This document shows positions 54,723 to 64,000 of a stretch of 64,000 nucleotides of DNA, piece by piece. Position numbers and translations under genes: made by a program. Under the pieces are notes generated by a model, which had not been told where the DNA came from, did not search any database, and saw only the letters and a program-made list of their open reading frames with translations. The DNA is from Mycolicibacterium komossense (GTDB lineage: Bacteria > Actinomycetota > Actinomycetes > Mycobacteriales > Mycobacteriaceae), in NCBI RefSeq assembly GCF_025822605.1, contig NZ_JACKTY010000029.1, positions 499,236 through 563,235 on the forward strand. Reading direction: 5' to 3'. Each line of letters begins with the position of its first letter. Position 1 is the stretch's first letter.

Positions 54723-55592
54723 CTACTTCTGCTTCTCCAGCGTGAACTGGCAAACGTCGACCTGTCCCTGGCGGAACATCTTCGCGCAGCCGGTCAGATA
54801 CTTCATATAACGCTCGTAGACCTCTTCGGACTGGATCTCGATGGCCTCGTCCTTATGGGCTTCCAGGGCGGCGGACCAGGTATCGAGGGTCCGCGCGTAA
54901 TGCGGCTGCAGGTGCTGCGTCCGGGTCAGTGTGAACCCACCCTCGGCGGCGCGCTCCTCCACCATCGGAATCGACGGGAGTCGTCCGCCCGGGAAGATCT
55001 CGGTCATGATGAATTTGACGAACCGCGCCAGCTCGAATGTCAGTGGAATACCGAGTTCCTTGGCGTGCACCGGGTTGAATCCGATGATCGTGTGCAGCAG
55101 CATCACGCCGTCATCAGGCAACGCGCCGTAGGCCATCTTGAAGAAATCCTGGTAACGGTCGTGCCCGAAGTGCTCGAACGCTCCGATCGACACAATCCGG
55201 TCGACGGGCTCGTCGAATTGCTCCCAGCCCTCCAGTAACACCCGCTTGGTGCGGGGGCTGTCCATCTCGTCGAACTTCTCCTGGACATGGGCTGCCTGGT
55301 TCTTGGACAGCGTCAGTCCGATGACGTTGACGTCGTATTTCTCCACTGCGCGGCGCATAGTGGCACCCCAGCCGCATCCCACGTCGAGCAGGGTCATGCC
55401 GGGCTGCAGACCCAGCTTGCCCAACGCCAGGTCGATCTTGGCCAGCTGCGCTTCTTCCAGAGTCATGTCGTCGCGCTCGAAGTATGCGCAGCTGTACGTC
55501 TGGGAGGGATCGAGGAAGAGGGCAAAGAACTCGTCAGAGAGGTCGTAATGGGCCTGGACGTCTTCGAAATGGGGCTTTAGTTCTTTGGGCAT
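54723..55592 (-). CDS. Cyclopropane mycolic acid synthase (MmaA2/CmaA1-like)
   Basis: 289 residues. [57 protein letters not shown] and [16 protein letters not shown]. It shares the FDEMD segment with MmaA2 and the PSIPMV segment with CmaA1, so I do not choose between them. Cyclopropanates mycolate double bonds with SAM in the cytoplasm. The gap to mmaA4 is 130 bases. Confidence 0.88.
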   Translation of the reverse strand: MPKELKPHFEDVQAHYDLSDEFFALFLDPSQTYSCAYFERDDMTLEEAQLAKIDLALGKLGLQPGMTLLDVGCGWGATMRRAVEKYDVNVIGLTLSKNQAAHVQEKFDEMDSPRTKRVLLEGWEQFDEPVDRIVSIGAFEHFGHDRYQDFFKMAYGALPDDGVMLLHTIIGFNPVHAKELGIPLTFELARFVKFIMTEIFPGGRLPSIPMVEERAAEGGFTLTRTQHLQPHYARTLDTWSAALEAHKDEAIEIQSEEVYERYMKYLTGCAKMFRQGQVDVCQFTLEKQK

Positions 55593-55699
55593 GGCGGGTC
55601 ACGCCTTCCTGATTGGTTCAGAGGCGGACGAAGCGTTCCCCGAAACGCAGCAGTGATCCACCCCTGATGCATGTCGCCAGAATGCTAGCTGATCAGCAC

Positions 55700-56638
55700 T
55701 CAACCAGCCGAATCTAGCACGTCAGAGGACCTGGCCCGGCCCTCGGAGAAGGTTACGTCGAGTTCGCCGACGACCTGGTCCCACAGTGGTTCAGGCAGTT
55801 CATGGCCCATCCCGGGGAACAGCACGAAGCGGGCGTGACGGATCGATGTCGCGATCGCGCGACCGCCGTGGGGCCGCATCAATTTGTCCGCCAGACCGTG
55901 GATGACCACGGTGGGAACGGTGATCTGCCGGTCGTAGCGTCGCAGGCTGCCGCTGCCCATGATCGCGCCGAACTGCCGGGCGATACCCACGGGGTAATAG
56001 CTGCGGTCGTAACCTTCCGCAGCCTCGGCGCGGATCTGCTCCTCGGGCGCGGGATAAGCGGGGCTGCCGATGACCCGGGTGACTCGGACCGCGTTGTCGA
56101 TGATCGCTTCGCGCGGTGAACCCGGCGGCGGCCCCTTGATCACGGAGAATAACGCGCGCGGCGCCGGCGGTGGCAGAGCCGACTGGTTGTTGCTGGAGAA
56201 GATCACGGCCAGCGAAAGTGTCCGTGGGGCGTGCCGAGCCGCGAAGACCTGGGCGATCATCCCACCCATCGAGGCGCCGACGACGTGCGCGCGGTCGATG
56301 TCCAGCTGGTCGAGCACCGCCGCGGCGTCGTCGGCCATGTCCTCCAGGGTGTACACCGCCGTACTGCGAATACCGAGAAAGGACCGCAGCATGCGCGGGT
56401 ACTGGGAGCCGGGTGCCCGCAGTCCGTCCAGCTTGCTGGACAACCCGACATCGCGGTTGTCGAAACGGATGACGCGATAACCCCGATTGACCAGCTTCTC
56501 GCAGAAACCCTTGCGCCACAACAGAAGTTGCGCCCCGAGGCCCATGATCAACAGAACCGCCGGATCCGAGCGTTCGCCCATCTCCTCGTAGTAGATGTCG
56601 AGGTCACCCGACTTCGCGTAACCGCCTCTCACGTCCAC
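55700..56638 (-). CDS. lipG: Alpha/beta hydrolase LipG
   Basis: 312 residues. LLIMGLGAQLLLW oxyanion region, nucleophile VVGASMGGMIAQVFAARHAP with Ser, and C-terminal TVVIHGLADKLM and FPGMGHELPEPLW with catalytic Asp and His. Matches Rv0646c in content and position beside the mycolate methyltransferases. Esterase/lipase. Ten bases downstream of the UbiB-like gene, so co-transcribed with it. Confidence 0.87.
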   Translation of the reverse strand: MDVRGGYAKSGDLDIYYEEMGERSDPAVLLIMGLGAQLLLWRKGFCEKLVNRGYRVIRFDNRDVGLSSKLDGLRAPGSQYPRMLRSFLGIRSTAVYTLEDMADDAAAVLDQLDIDRAHVVGASMGGMIAQVFAARHAPRTLSLAVIFSSNNQSALPPPAPRALFSVIKGPPPGSPREAIIDNAVRVTRVIGSPAYPAPEEQIRAEAAEGYDRSYYPVGIARQFGAIMGSGSLRRYDRQITVPTVVIHGLADKLMRPHGGRAIATSIRHARFVLFPGMGHELPEPLWDQVVGELDVTFSEGRARSSDVLDSAG

Positions 56639-56648
56639 CGATATGCCT

Positions 56649-58010
56649 CTAGACCTCTAGTTCGTTCTTTTTGGTCTCGTCTTGATGCTCGCGGCTGACA
56701 TCCACCATGAAGTTGGCGAAGTAGCCCATCAACTGAGGGTCCGACATCATCTGCCAGCGCGGCGCCAGCAGCTTCATATAGCGCTCGACATAGAGGAACT
56801 GCTTGCCGATCAACACCAGCTCGCGCGGAAGCTTCACGTCGTAGGCGTCGGCCAGCGTCGAGAGCTGCCTGCCGATGTCGGCATAGGACATGTCTCCCAG
56901 CGTCGACAATGTCAATGGGGTGGCGAAAGCCTCGAGATCCTTGGCTGCTTCCTGCTCGGGCTTGGTGGTGCCCACAGCACCCATCAGGACGACGATCTTG
57001 CCCGCGGCGGCGTGGTCCTTCTTCACCAACAGCGCATACACCAACTCGCGCAACAGCCAGCGGGTCCGCGGGTCGATGCGGCCCATGATGCCGAAGTCCA
57101 GGAAGACGATGCGTCCCTGATCGTCGACCAGGAGATTGCCCGCGTGCAGGTCTCCGTGGAACAGGCCGTGCTTCAGGCCACCCTCGAAAACGCTGAACAA
57201 CAGTGCCTTGACCAGCTCGGTGCCATCGAAACCAGCCTTGCGGATGGCCGCGACGTCGTCGATGCGCACGCCGGTGACGCGCTCCATCGTCAGCACTCGC
57301 TCGGTGGTGAAGTTCCAGTGCACCTGGGGGACCCGGATGTTCTTACCCAGCGTTGACCCCTGCAGATGCGAAATCCACGCGTCCATCGACTGGGCTTCCA
57401 GGCGGAAGTCGAGCTCCTCGGCGAGGTTGTCGCTGAAATCGGCCACCACATCCTGGGCGGACAGCCGGCGGCCCAGCTTGGCCAGCTCCACCATTTGGGC
57501 GAACCGCTTGAGGATCTGCAGGTCGGCGGCGATCCGGCGGCGGATACCCGGGCGCTGAATCTTCACGACAACCTCTTCGCCGCTGTGCAGCGTCGCGAAA
57601 TGGACCTGCGCGATGGATGCCGAGGCGATGGGTGTGGCGTCGAAGCTCTTGAACAATTTCGACGGCTCGTCGCCGAGCTCCTGTTTGAACAGTTTGTGCA
57701 CTTCTTCGGGGTCCGCCGGCGGTACCGAGTCGAGCAAACTGCGGAACTCCCGGGACATCGGCTCGCCGAAAGCGCCTGGGCTGGACGCAATGATCTGGCC
57801 GAACTTCACGTAGGTCGGGCCCAGGTCGGCGAAGGTCTTGGGGATCTCGTGGATGAACTTGCCTTGCAGTGATCCCGGTTTGGTCAGCTTGCTGAGAAAG
57901 CGTGCGCTGGTGCGGGTGAGTTGCCAACCCGTCACGCCGACGCGAGCCGCCTCGATCGGCAACGGCACCCGATCCAGCTTGGCCGCCTCGCGGTGTTTGG
58001 TCGGAGTCAT
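56649..58010 (-). CDS. ABC1/UbiB-family atypical kinase (Rv0647c-like)
   Basis: 453 residues. Family motifs in order: ADLGPTYVKFGQIIASSPGA (KxGQ), SASIAQVHFATLHSGEEVVV, KIQRPG, FHGDLHAGNLLVDDQGRIVF and LDFGIMGRID. The conserved GTP/ATP-binding and catalytic residues are present. UbiB proteins act in lipid or quinone pathways; here the constant partnership with lipG and mmaA genes suggests mycolate or envelope lipid metabolism. First gene of that operon. Confidence 0.9.
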   Translation of the reverse strand: MTPTKHREAAKLDRVPLPIEAARVGVTGWQLTRTSARFLSKLTKPGSLQGKFIHEIPKTFADLGPTYVKFGQIIASSPGAFGEPMSREFRSLLDSVPPADPEEVHKLFKQELGDEPSKLFKSFDATPIASASIAQVHFATLHSGEEVVVKIQRPGIRRRIAADLQILKRFAQMVELAKLGRRLSAQDVVADFSDNLAEELDFRLEAQSMDAWISHLQGSTLGKNIRVPQVHWNFTTERVLTMERVTGVRIDDVAAIRKAGFDGTELVKALLFSVFEGGLKHGLFHGDLHAGNLLVDDQGRIVFLDFGIMGRIDPRTRWLLRELVYALLVKKDHAAAGKIVVLMGAVGTTKPEQEAAKDLEAFATPLTLSTLGDMSYADIGRQLSTLADAYDVKLPRELVLIGKQFLYVERYMKLLAPRWQMMSDPQLMGYFANFMVDVSREHQDETKKNELEV

Positions 58011-58251
58011 AGTTGCAGTGTGCCAAATTGGCCAGGTCTAGCCCAATGTTGTGATGGATTGGCGGCGTTCCGCGGCGCGGGAAATCGTCGTCGCTGACGT
58101 GCCCAAAGGCAACCTAGGTGGTGACTTGTCGTCGCTCGCATGGAAGGGTGAGGCCGTCTGTGGTTAACAAAGTTCGGCGATTGTCGGAGTAGTTACTACG
58201 CGCGTATCGCATGCTGTACGACGTCAATAGTTGTCAAGACCGGAGGTCCCG

Positions 58252-58710
58252 ATGAGCTTCACCGTCCGCATCGCTGGAGTGTTCGCTTCAGCATTGGCCC
58301 TGCTGGCCTCGGCTGGCGGACTCTCCTCTGCAGCCGGCGATCCCCTCATCGGAAAGACCTATGCGGAGGCCTCCTCGGCGGTCGCGAGTTGGAACGGGAC
58401 ACCGAAGATCTCCACCGTCGTGGGCAGTCGGCTGGCCACTGATGACTGTCTGGTCTCCTCCTGGCAGAAGTCCAGCGCCCTCGACAGTGCCGGAAACCGG
58501 CAGCGATACATCTTCTTGATCAACTTGAACTGCAATGACTTGCTCGCATCTGCGGGATCTCCGGGCAACTCCATCACCAGCCCGGTGGGCCAGCATCAGA
58601 ACGAGCTGCTCAAGTCCGCCGAATGGTGCTCCGAGCCCGAGCAGGCCGAGTACGCGCCGTGCGCCCCATTCTGTGCCCGCAACGAAGGAATGTGCACCGC
58701 CAACTTCTGA
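58252..58710 (+). CDS. Small secreted Cys-containing protein, paralogue of 32044-32526
   Basis: 152 residues from ATG 58252 with GGAGG 7 bases upstream. Signal peptide AGVFASALALLASAGGLSSA ending AAGD. Mature part DPLIGKTYAEASSAVASWNG then TPKISTVVGSRLATDDCLVSSW, aligning along its length with the 32044 protein, including AGSPGNSITSPVGQ and the C-terminal cysteines (WCSEPEQAEYAPCAPFCARN). Unknown function. It lies between the mycolate operon and an EEP-family gene. Confidence 0.8.
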   Translation: MSFTVRIAGVFASALALLASAGGLSSAAGDPLIGKTYAEASSAVASWNGTPKISTVVGSRLATDDCLVSSWQKSSALDSAGNRQRYIFLINLNCNDLLASAGSPGNSITSPVGQHQNELLKSAEWCSEPEQAEYAPCAPFCARNEGMCTANF

Positions 58711-58803
58711 GAACGGCGTGCTGATCACCGTGGGCGTGAGGCCATCCAAATGACGCGTGCGCTGGTGCGTGAGAGCGGCTCTTAGCTGCTAATCTGCCCT
58801 GCA

Positions 58804-59826
58804 ATGCAGGCCCACCGCGCGCAACTATCGCGGCGTATCAACGTTCGGCGCTCATTGGCGACGGCAATGACAGTGGCCGTGCTGGCGTATTCGGTGATAG
58901 CAGTCGTTGTGCGGGCGCGTCCGCTGTCAAACCTTCTCGGACTGGTGGTCGCGGTCGGATCACCGTATGTGCCCCTGGCAGCGCTGGTTGCTCTCGCGCT
59001 GGCGATTCGATGCCGTCGCGTCCTGTTAGCGGTTGTCGCGGCCTCGGTGGTCATAGCCACGCTGGCGGTCCAGTTTTCGTGGTATTACCTGAGCAATCCG
59101 GTTGACGTCGGCCAGCACATCGACATCCGGGTGCTCTCATCGAACCTCCGCAAGGGACAAGCGGACGCGTCCGTCTTCGTCGCCCTAGCGAAACAAGGCG
59201 CCGATGTCGTCACCGTCTCGGAGTTGACTCCAGCAGCGGTCAGAGCATTCGCACACGCTGGAATGGACGACACTTTTCCGTACTCGGTTCTCATTCCCGA
59301 AAAGGGTGCCGCGGGTTTCGGCTTGTGGAGTCGTTTCCCCGTGACCGAAGTGCGGCTCCCAAAACACAGGAACACCGGTATTGCCGCGGCTCGCCTCGAC
59401 GTCCCCGGGGTGAGGTTCGACCCGCTGATCGCAAGTATCCATATCATGTCCCCCGTGGCATCGGACCAAAACTCTTTTGCCGCATGGCAATTCGGCATCG
59501 ATGGAACGAAACAGGAATTGACCGACTTCGCCTCGGACACTGACCCCGGCGCAGTGATCGTCGCCGGTGATTTCAACAGCACACCCGACATGCGCCAGTT
59601 TCGCGATCTTGCGACCAACGGCTATCGCGACGCGGTCGACCAAACCGGTGCGGGGTTTACGCCGACGTTCCCCTCCAATGAATGGTTTCCACCTCTGATC
59701 ACCATTGACCATGTGCTCACCCGTAACGCTGCAGCGGCTTCCATTAAGACGGTAGAGATGCCCGGCTCGGACCACCGCTCGTTGCTTGCCACCGTCCGCA
59801 TACCGCTAGATCCGACGACTCCCTGA
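58804..59826 (+). CDS. Membrane-anchored endonuclease/exonuclease/phosphatase-family protein
   Basis: 340 residues. Three N-terminal membrane helices (20-96), then an EEP domain: IRVLSSNLRKGQADASVFVA with Asn of the SxN motif, GADVVTVSELT with catalytic Glu, VIVAGDFNSTPDMRQFRDL and TIDHVLTR, GSDHRSLLATV at the C-terminus. All EEP metal and base residues are in place. The domain would face outward; substrates could be DNA, phosphodiesters or lipids. Family is sure, substrate not. Confidence 0.85.
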   Translation: MQAHRAQLSRRINVRRSLATAMTVAVLAYSVIAVVVRARPLSNLLGLVVAVGSPYVPLAALVALALAIRCRRVLLAVVAASVVIATLAVQFSWYYLSNPVDVGQHIDIRVLSSNLRKGQADASVFVALAKQGADVVTVSELTPAAVRAFAHAGMDDTFPYSVLIPEKGAAGFGLWSRFPVTEVRLPKHRNTGIAAARLDVPGVRFDPLIASIHIMSPVASDQNSFAAWQFGIDGTKQELTDFASDTDPGAVIVAGDFNSTPDMRQFRDLATNGYRDAVDQTGAGFTPTFPSNEWFPPLITIDHVLTRNAAAASIKTVEMPGSDHRSLLATVRIPLDPTTP

Positions 59827-60074
59827 CTGACGCGAGTGGATGAATAGACAACGCGGCGGCGTTGGTCAGCGGGTGGACGGCCAGTGAAAATGCGCATCCA
59901 TAGCACGCGCAAAGCTGTCGGCGAACAACTAAACGTTCTGGCCCAGCGCAATGTTCATGCGGCGCGGGCGGATTATAGAGCCCGTCCGTGCCCTACTAGT
60001 GCCTACGACCTCGACGAATTCACCACCAAATTGGCGATTTCCCCGCGCAGGATCGCCTGGCCGGCCCCCGACGA

Positions 60075-61565
60075 TCAGTACGCGCCAGAGTGGCCAACCA
60101 TCGCTTTGACAGTCTTAATAGCGATCAGCAGGTCCGAAATCATCGACCAGTTCTCGACGTAGAACAAGTCGAGCCGCACCGAATCCTCCCAGGATAGGTC
60201 CGAGCGACCACTGACCTGCCAGAGGCCAGTGATACCGGGGCGGACCAGCAGCCGACGCCTGGCGTAGTCGTCGTAGGTCTTGACCTCGGTAGCAAGCGGC
60301 GGGCGGGGGCCAACCACACTCATGTCGCGTTTGAGGACATTGATGAACTGGGGCAGTTCATCAATGCTGTACTTCCTCAGGATACGACCGACCGGTGTGA
60401 CCCTGGGATCGCTTTTGATCTTGAAGAGCACCCCTCCATCGCTGTCGTTCAGCGATGCGAGATCAGCGACCATCGTGTCTGCGCCGTCGACCATTGTGCG
60501 GAACTTGATCATCTCGAACGCTTCGCCGTCGATACCAATCCGCTCAGATCGGTAGAAGATCGGTCCCTTGCTGGTGAGCTTCACGGCAATCGCAACAGCT
60601 ACCAGGATCGGCAGTCCGCAGAGCAGTACCGCGCCCGAGAACACTATGTCGAACAATCGCTTCTCGAACCGCTTCGCACCGTGGTATTGCGGCTTCTCCA
60701 CATGAATCAACGGCAGTCCGGCGACCGGACGCATCTGCAACCGAGGGCCCGCAACATCGACGACGCCAGGCGCAACGAGCAGATCGATATCCAGTTTTTC
60801 CAGCTCCCACGACAAGTCGCGGATCCCGCGACCGTCGAGCCGCTCAGTAGCCGTCACGGCGACCGCATGACTGTTAGTGGCAGTCACCGCACCGACCACA
60901 TTCGACTCGTCACCGAACGTTGGGACTGTTCCGACGCCCGGGACGTCGATCTTGGTCCAGGAAGCCGAATCGGGAATACAGGCCCCGACTACCTCGTACT
61001 CGGAGTGTGAGCCCCGGGCGAGCGATGTGGTGAGGTCTCGAACGGCTGGGGCGTTGCCGACAACCAACACTCGCGTAATGCAGCGACCGTGCTTGCGCCG
61101 CGCCCTAACCACTATCTGGCGAGCAAACCAACGTAGAGAGATCAAGAGGGTGATGCCGACCGGCAAGGCGATCATCAGATATCCGCGGGCCAACTCGAGC
61201 TTGAAAAGCATCGAGATGATGGCAACGCTGCCGAAAACCGTCAATGTTGCCAGCCATACCCGTCGGTACTCTTCGGCTCCAGATCCGATGATGCGCGGCG
61301 AGCGGGAATGGTTTATCCAAAGTGCCAGAAACCATGCCACAGCTATGGCAAGGGACACCACGGTGTAGTCCGCAAAATGGTAGATATCCGCCGCATCGGG
61401 CAGTTCACCGAACCGTAACCAATGCGCCAGTGCGACCGCCAGAACCACCCCAACTACGTCGAACGCGATGAGCCGGCGCGCATACCCCCGTTGCCACGCC
61501 GGAAGCTTGTTCGCTAGTGGGATAATGTTTGCTGGAGCGCCCAGCCGATCATTTACCGCCGTCAC
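60075..61565 (-). CDS. Polyprenyl-phosphate sugar-1-phosphate transferase (WbaP/WcaJ type)
   Basis: 496 residues from a GTG at 61565; a GTG at 61610 is an alternative. Four N-terminal helices, a CoA-binding-like domain (RVLVVGNAPAVRDLTTSLAR), a fifth helix (LFDIVFSGAVLLCGLPILVA), then the catalytic domain: GPIFYRSERIGIDGEAFEMI, KFRTMVDGAD, LRKYSIDELPQFINVLKRDM, VGPRPPL and RPGITGLWQVSGR. It moves a hexose-1-phosphate onto undecaprenyl or decaprenyl phosphate, the priming step of exopolysaccharide synthesis, matching the Wzx/Wzy/Wzc genes in this window. Confidence 0.92.
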   Translation of the reverse strand: MTAVNDRLGAPANIIPLANKLPAWQRGYARRLIAFDVVGVVLAVALAHWLRFGELPDAADIYHFADYTVVSLAIAVAWFLALWINHSRSPRIIGSGAEEYRRVWLATLTVFGSVAIISMLFKLELARGYLMIALPVGITLLISLRWFARQIVVRARRKHGRCITRVLVVGNAPAVRDLTTSLARGSHSEYEVVGACIPDSASWTKIDVPGVGTVPTFGDESNVVGAVTATNSHAVAVTATERLDGRGIRDLSWELEKLDIDLLVAPGVVDVAGPRLQMRPVAGLPLIHVEKPQYHGAKRFEKRLFDIVFSGAVLLCGLPILVAVAIAVKLTSKGPIFYRSERIGIDGEAFEMIKFRTMVDGADTMVADLASLNDSDGGVLFKIKSDPRVTPVGRILRKYSIDELPQFINVLKRDMSVVGPRPPLATEVKTYDDYARRRLLVRPGITGLWQVSGRSDLSWEDSVRLDLFYVENWSMISDLLIAIKTVKAMVGHSGAY

Positions 61566-61780
61566 GTGTCCCCCCAAGACATTGCACCTCTTAGCTGGCA
61601 CTTTATCCACCCACTGCGATCATCTCAACCCGTAGGACGACTTCGCTCGGGAACTTGACACTTTTGCACCGCGGGACGTGCGCGATGAGCGAAACGACGC
61701 CTTCCAAGGCTCACAGTTGCTGGACCGGGTCGAAAGCGGAATGGTCAGTCGTCCTGACCACATAGACGTCCGCGCACGAG

Positions 61781-62449
61781 CTAACCGGCGGCTGACGAAG
61801 AGGATCGCCGGCAAAGCTCCAGTACCGGGGGGAGGAGGTCGGCAATCTGCGCGCCGATTCTCGCAAAAACTTCTGCGTCGTGACCAATCGGATCGGTAAT
61901 GTCGGGGACCTCGCTGGCTGTCAACAACGGACGGAGAGCGGTGAGGTCTTCGACCGTTTGTGCCTGATGCTCCGACACGAGCCGGGCCAATTCGGTCAAC
62001 GTGAAAGTCTTCCGAAGCAGGCGCGGAGCAAGCTCAAGCACGCTGTCCCGATGGCGCCGCGCCATAGTCACCACCAGATCTGCGCTCGAGGCGACCCGCT
62101 GCGTCAGCTGGCGAGCAGCGAAGTGGGAGGTTTCAACTCCCATTTTTTCGAGAACGAGCGCAGCCTCGTGATGGATCGGATTCCCGATCACCGCACGAGT
62201 CCCCGCACTGGAAGCCGTAAAGCCTGGGATCGGGTTTTGCAGGACGTACGCGGCGGCAAGTCGTTCCGCCGTTGGCGACCGACAAATGTTCCCAGTGCAG
62301 ACAAAAAGGACGTGCAGGATAAGACTCCCTGTCTCGATCGGGGCTCGTTGGCCAACCCAGATCCCCGGGAGCCTTGCTTGAGTAGTCGCCAGTATCCACG
62401 GGTTTGGTCCATGGCTGCCACCCGTTGAATCTCTACCCCGAGTGAACAC
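61781..62449 (-). CDS. Low-molecular-weight protein-tyrosine phosphatase (Wzb-like)
   Basis: P-loop [19 protein letters not shown] and C-terminal DITDPIGHD with the general acid. The P-loop begins at residue 51, whereas family members start about 7 residues before it. No ATG, GTG or TTG occurs between the GTG at 62449 and the conserved domain, so the real start may be a rarer codon (CTG or ATC near 62320) or the N-terminus is truly extended. It would reverse the autophosphorylation of the Wzc-like kinase. The domain is in the cytoplasm. Confidence 0.85.
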   Translation of the reverse strand: MFTRGRDSTGGSHGPNPWILATTQARLPGIWVGQRAPIETGSLILHVLFVCTGNICRSPTAERLAAAYVLQNPIPGFTASSAGTRAVIGNPIHHEAALVLEKMGVETSHFAARQLTQRVASSADLVVTMARRHRDSVLELAPRLLRKTFTLTELARLVSEHQAQTVEDLTALRPLLTASEVPDITDPIGHDAEVFARIGAQIADLLPPVLELCRRSSSSAAG

Positions 62450-62550
62450 TGAGTCTCAGACGGCGGTATTACCCGGGTACCACTGCTGAAGCGGTTGTCA
62501 CGAACAGGTCTCGCAGCAGTCCCAGTGGTGGTCTGTGCCACGATAGGTCT

Positions 62551-64000
<1,450 letters not shown>

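Overview
This is chromosomal DNA of a high-GC mycobacterium, probably an environmental, Mycolicibacterium-like species. The evidence is an RpoB/RpoC pair very close to that of Mycobacterium tuberculosis, two mycolic-acid methyltransferases, MceG/Mkl, LipG, an FadE8/EchA4 pair, and the mycobacterial set of zinc-independent ribosomal proteins. Species cannot be fixed from the sequence alone.

Layout. (1) 0-23 kb is conserved core, read right to left: GH38 alpha-mannosidase, a SurA-like small protein, ROK sugar kinase, L10 leader, rplJ, rplL, mkl/mceG, a secreted lipase-lipocalin fusion, rpoB, rpoC, an AbiEi/DUF559 protein, then fadE8-echA4-PaaX-type regulator with a divergent cupin. (2) 23-27 kb holds a WYL regulator and a zinc region: a collapsed pacL/P-type ATPase pseudogene, then rpmB2-rpmG1-rpsN2-rpsR2 divergent from a cobW relic and rpmE2, with two Zur-like boxes between. 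(3) 27-32.5 kb holds secreted cell-wall proteins: a Tat-exported PGRP-type amidase with LGFP repeats, a serine/alanine/lysine-tailed exported protein, a DinB protein, and a small secreted Cys-containing protein with a paralogue at 58 kb. (4) 33-45 kb and 49-53 kb are an accessory exopolysaccharide region: Wzy-like polymerase, Wzx-like flippase, two GT4 glycosyltransferases, FkbM methyltransferase, heparinase II/III-like protein, AlgD-type GDP-mannose dehydrogenase, Wzc/CpsD-like tyrosine kinase and a DUF4012 protein. It is interrupted by a hydrolase, an Lrp/LysE pair, a decayed ISL3 element and long gene-poor stretches. (5) 53.6-58 kb is again core: mmaA4, a second mycolate methyltransferase, lipG and a UbiB-family gene, but in the opposite relative orientation to M. 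tuberculosis. (6) 58-64 kb has the secreted paralogue, an EEP-family membrane protein, the priming sugar transferase, a low-molecular-weight tyrosine phosphatase, rmlA, and rmlB running off the end.

How the genes fit together (inference): the priming transferase, GT4 enzymes, AlgD and RmlA/B would supply and build a repeat unit, Wzx/Wzy would export and polymerise it, and the kinase plus phosphatase would control length or export. The presence of AlgD predicts a mannuronic-acid-containing, acidic polysaccharide, which I do not know to be described in mycobacteria. No tRNA, rRNA, CRISPR array or prophage was recognised.
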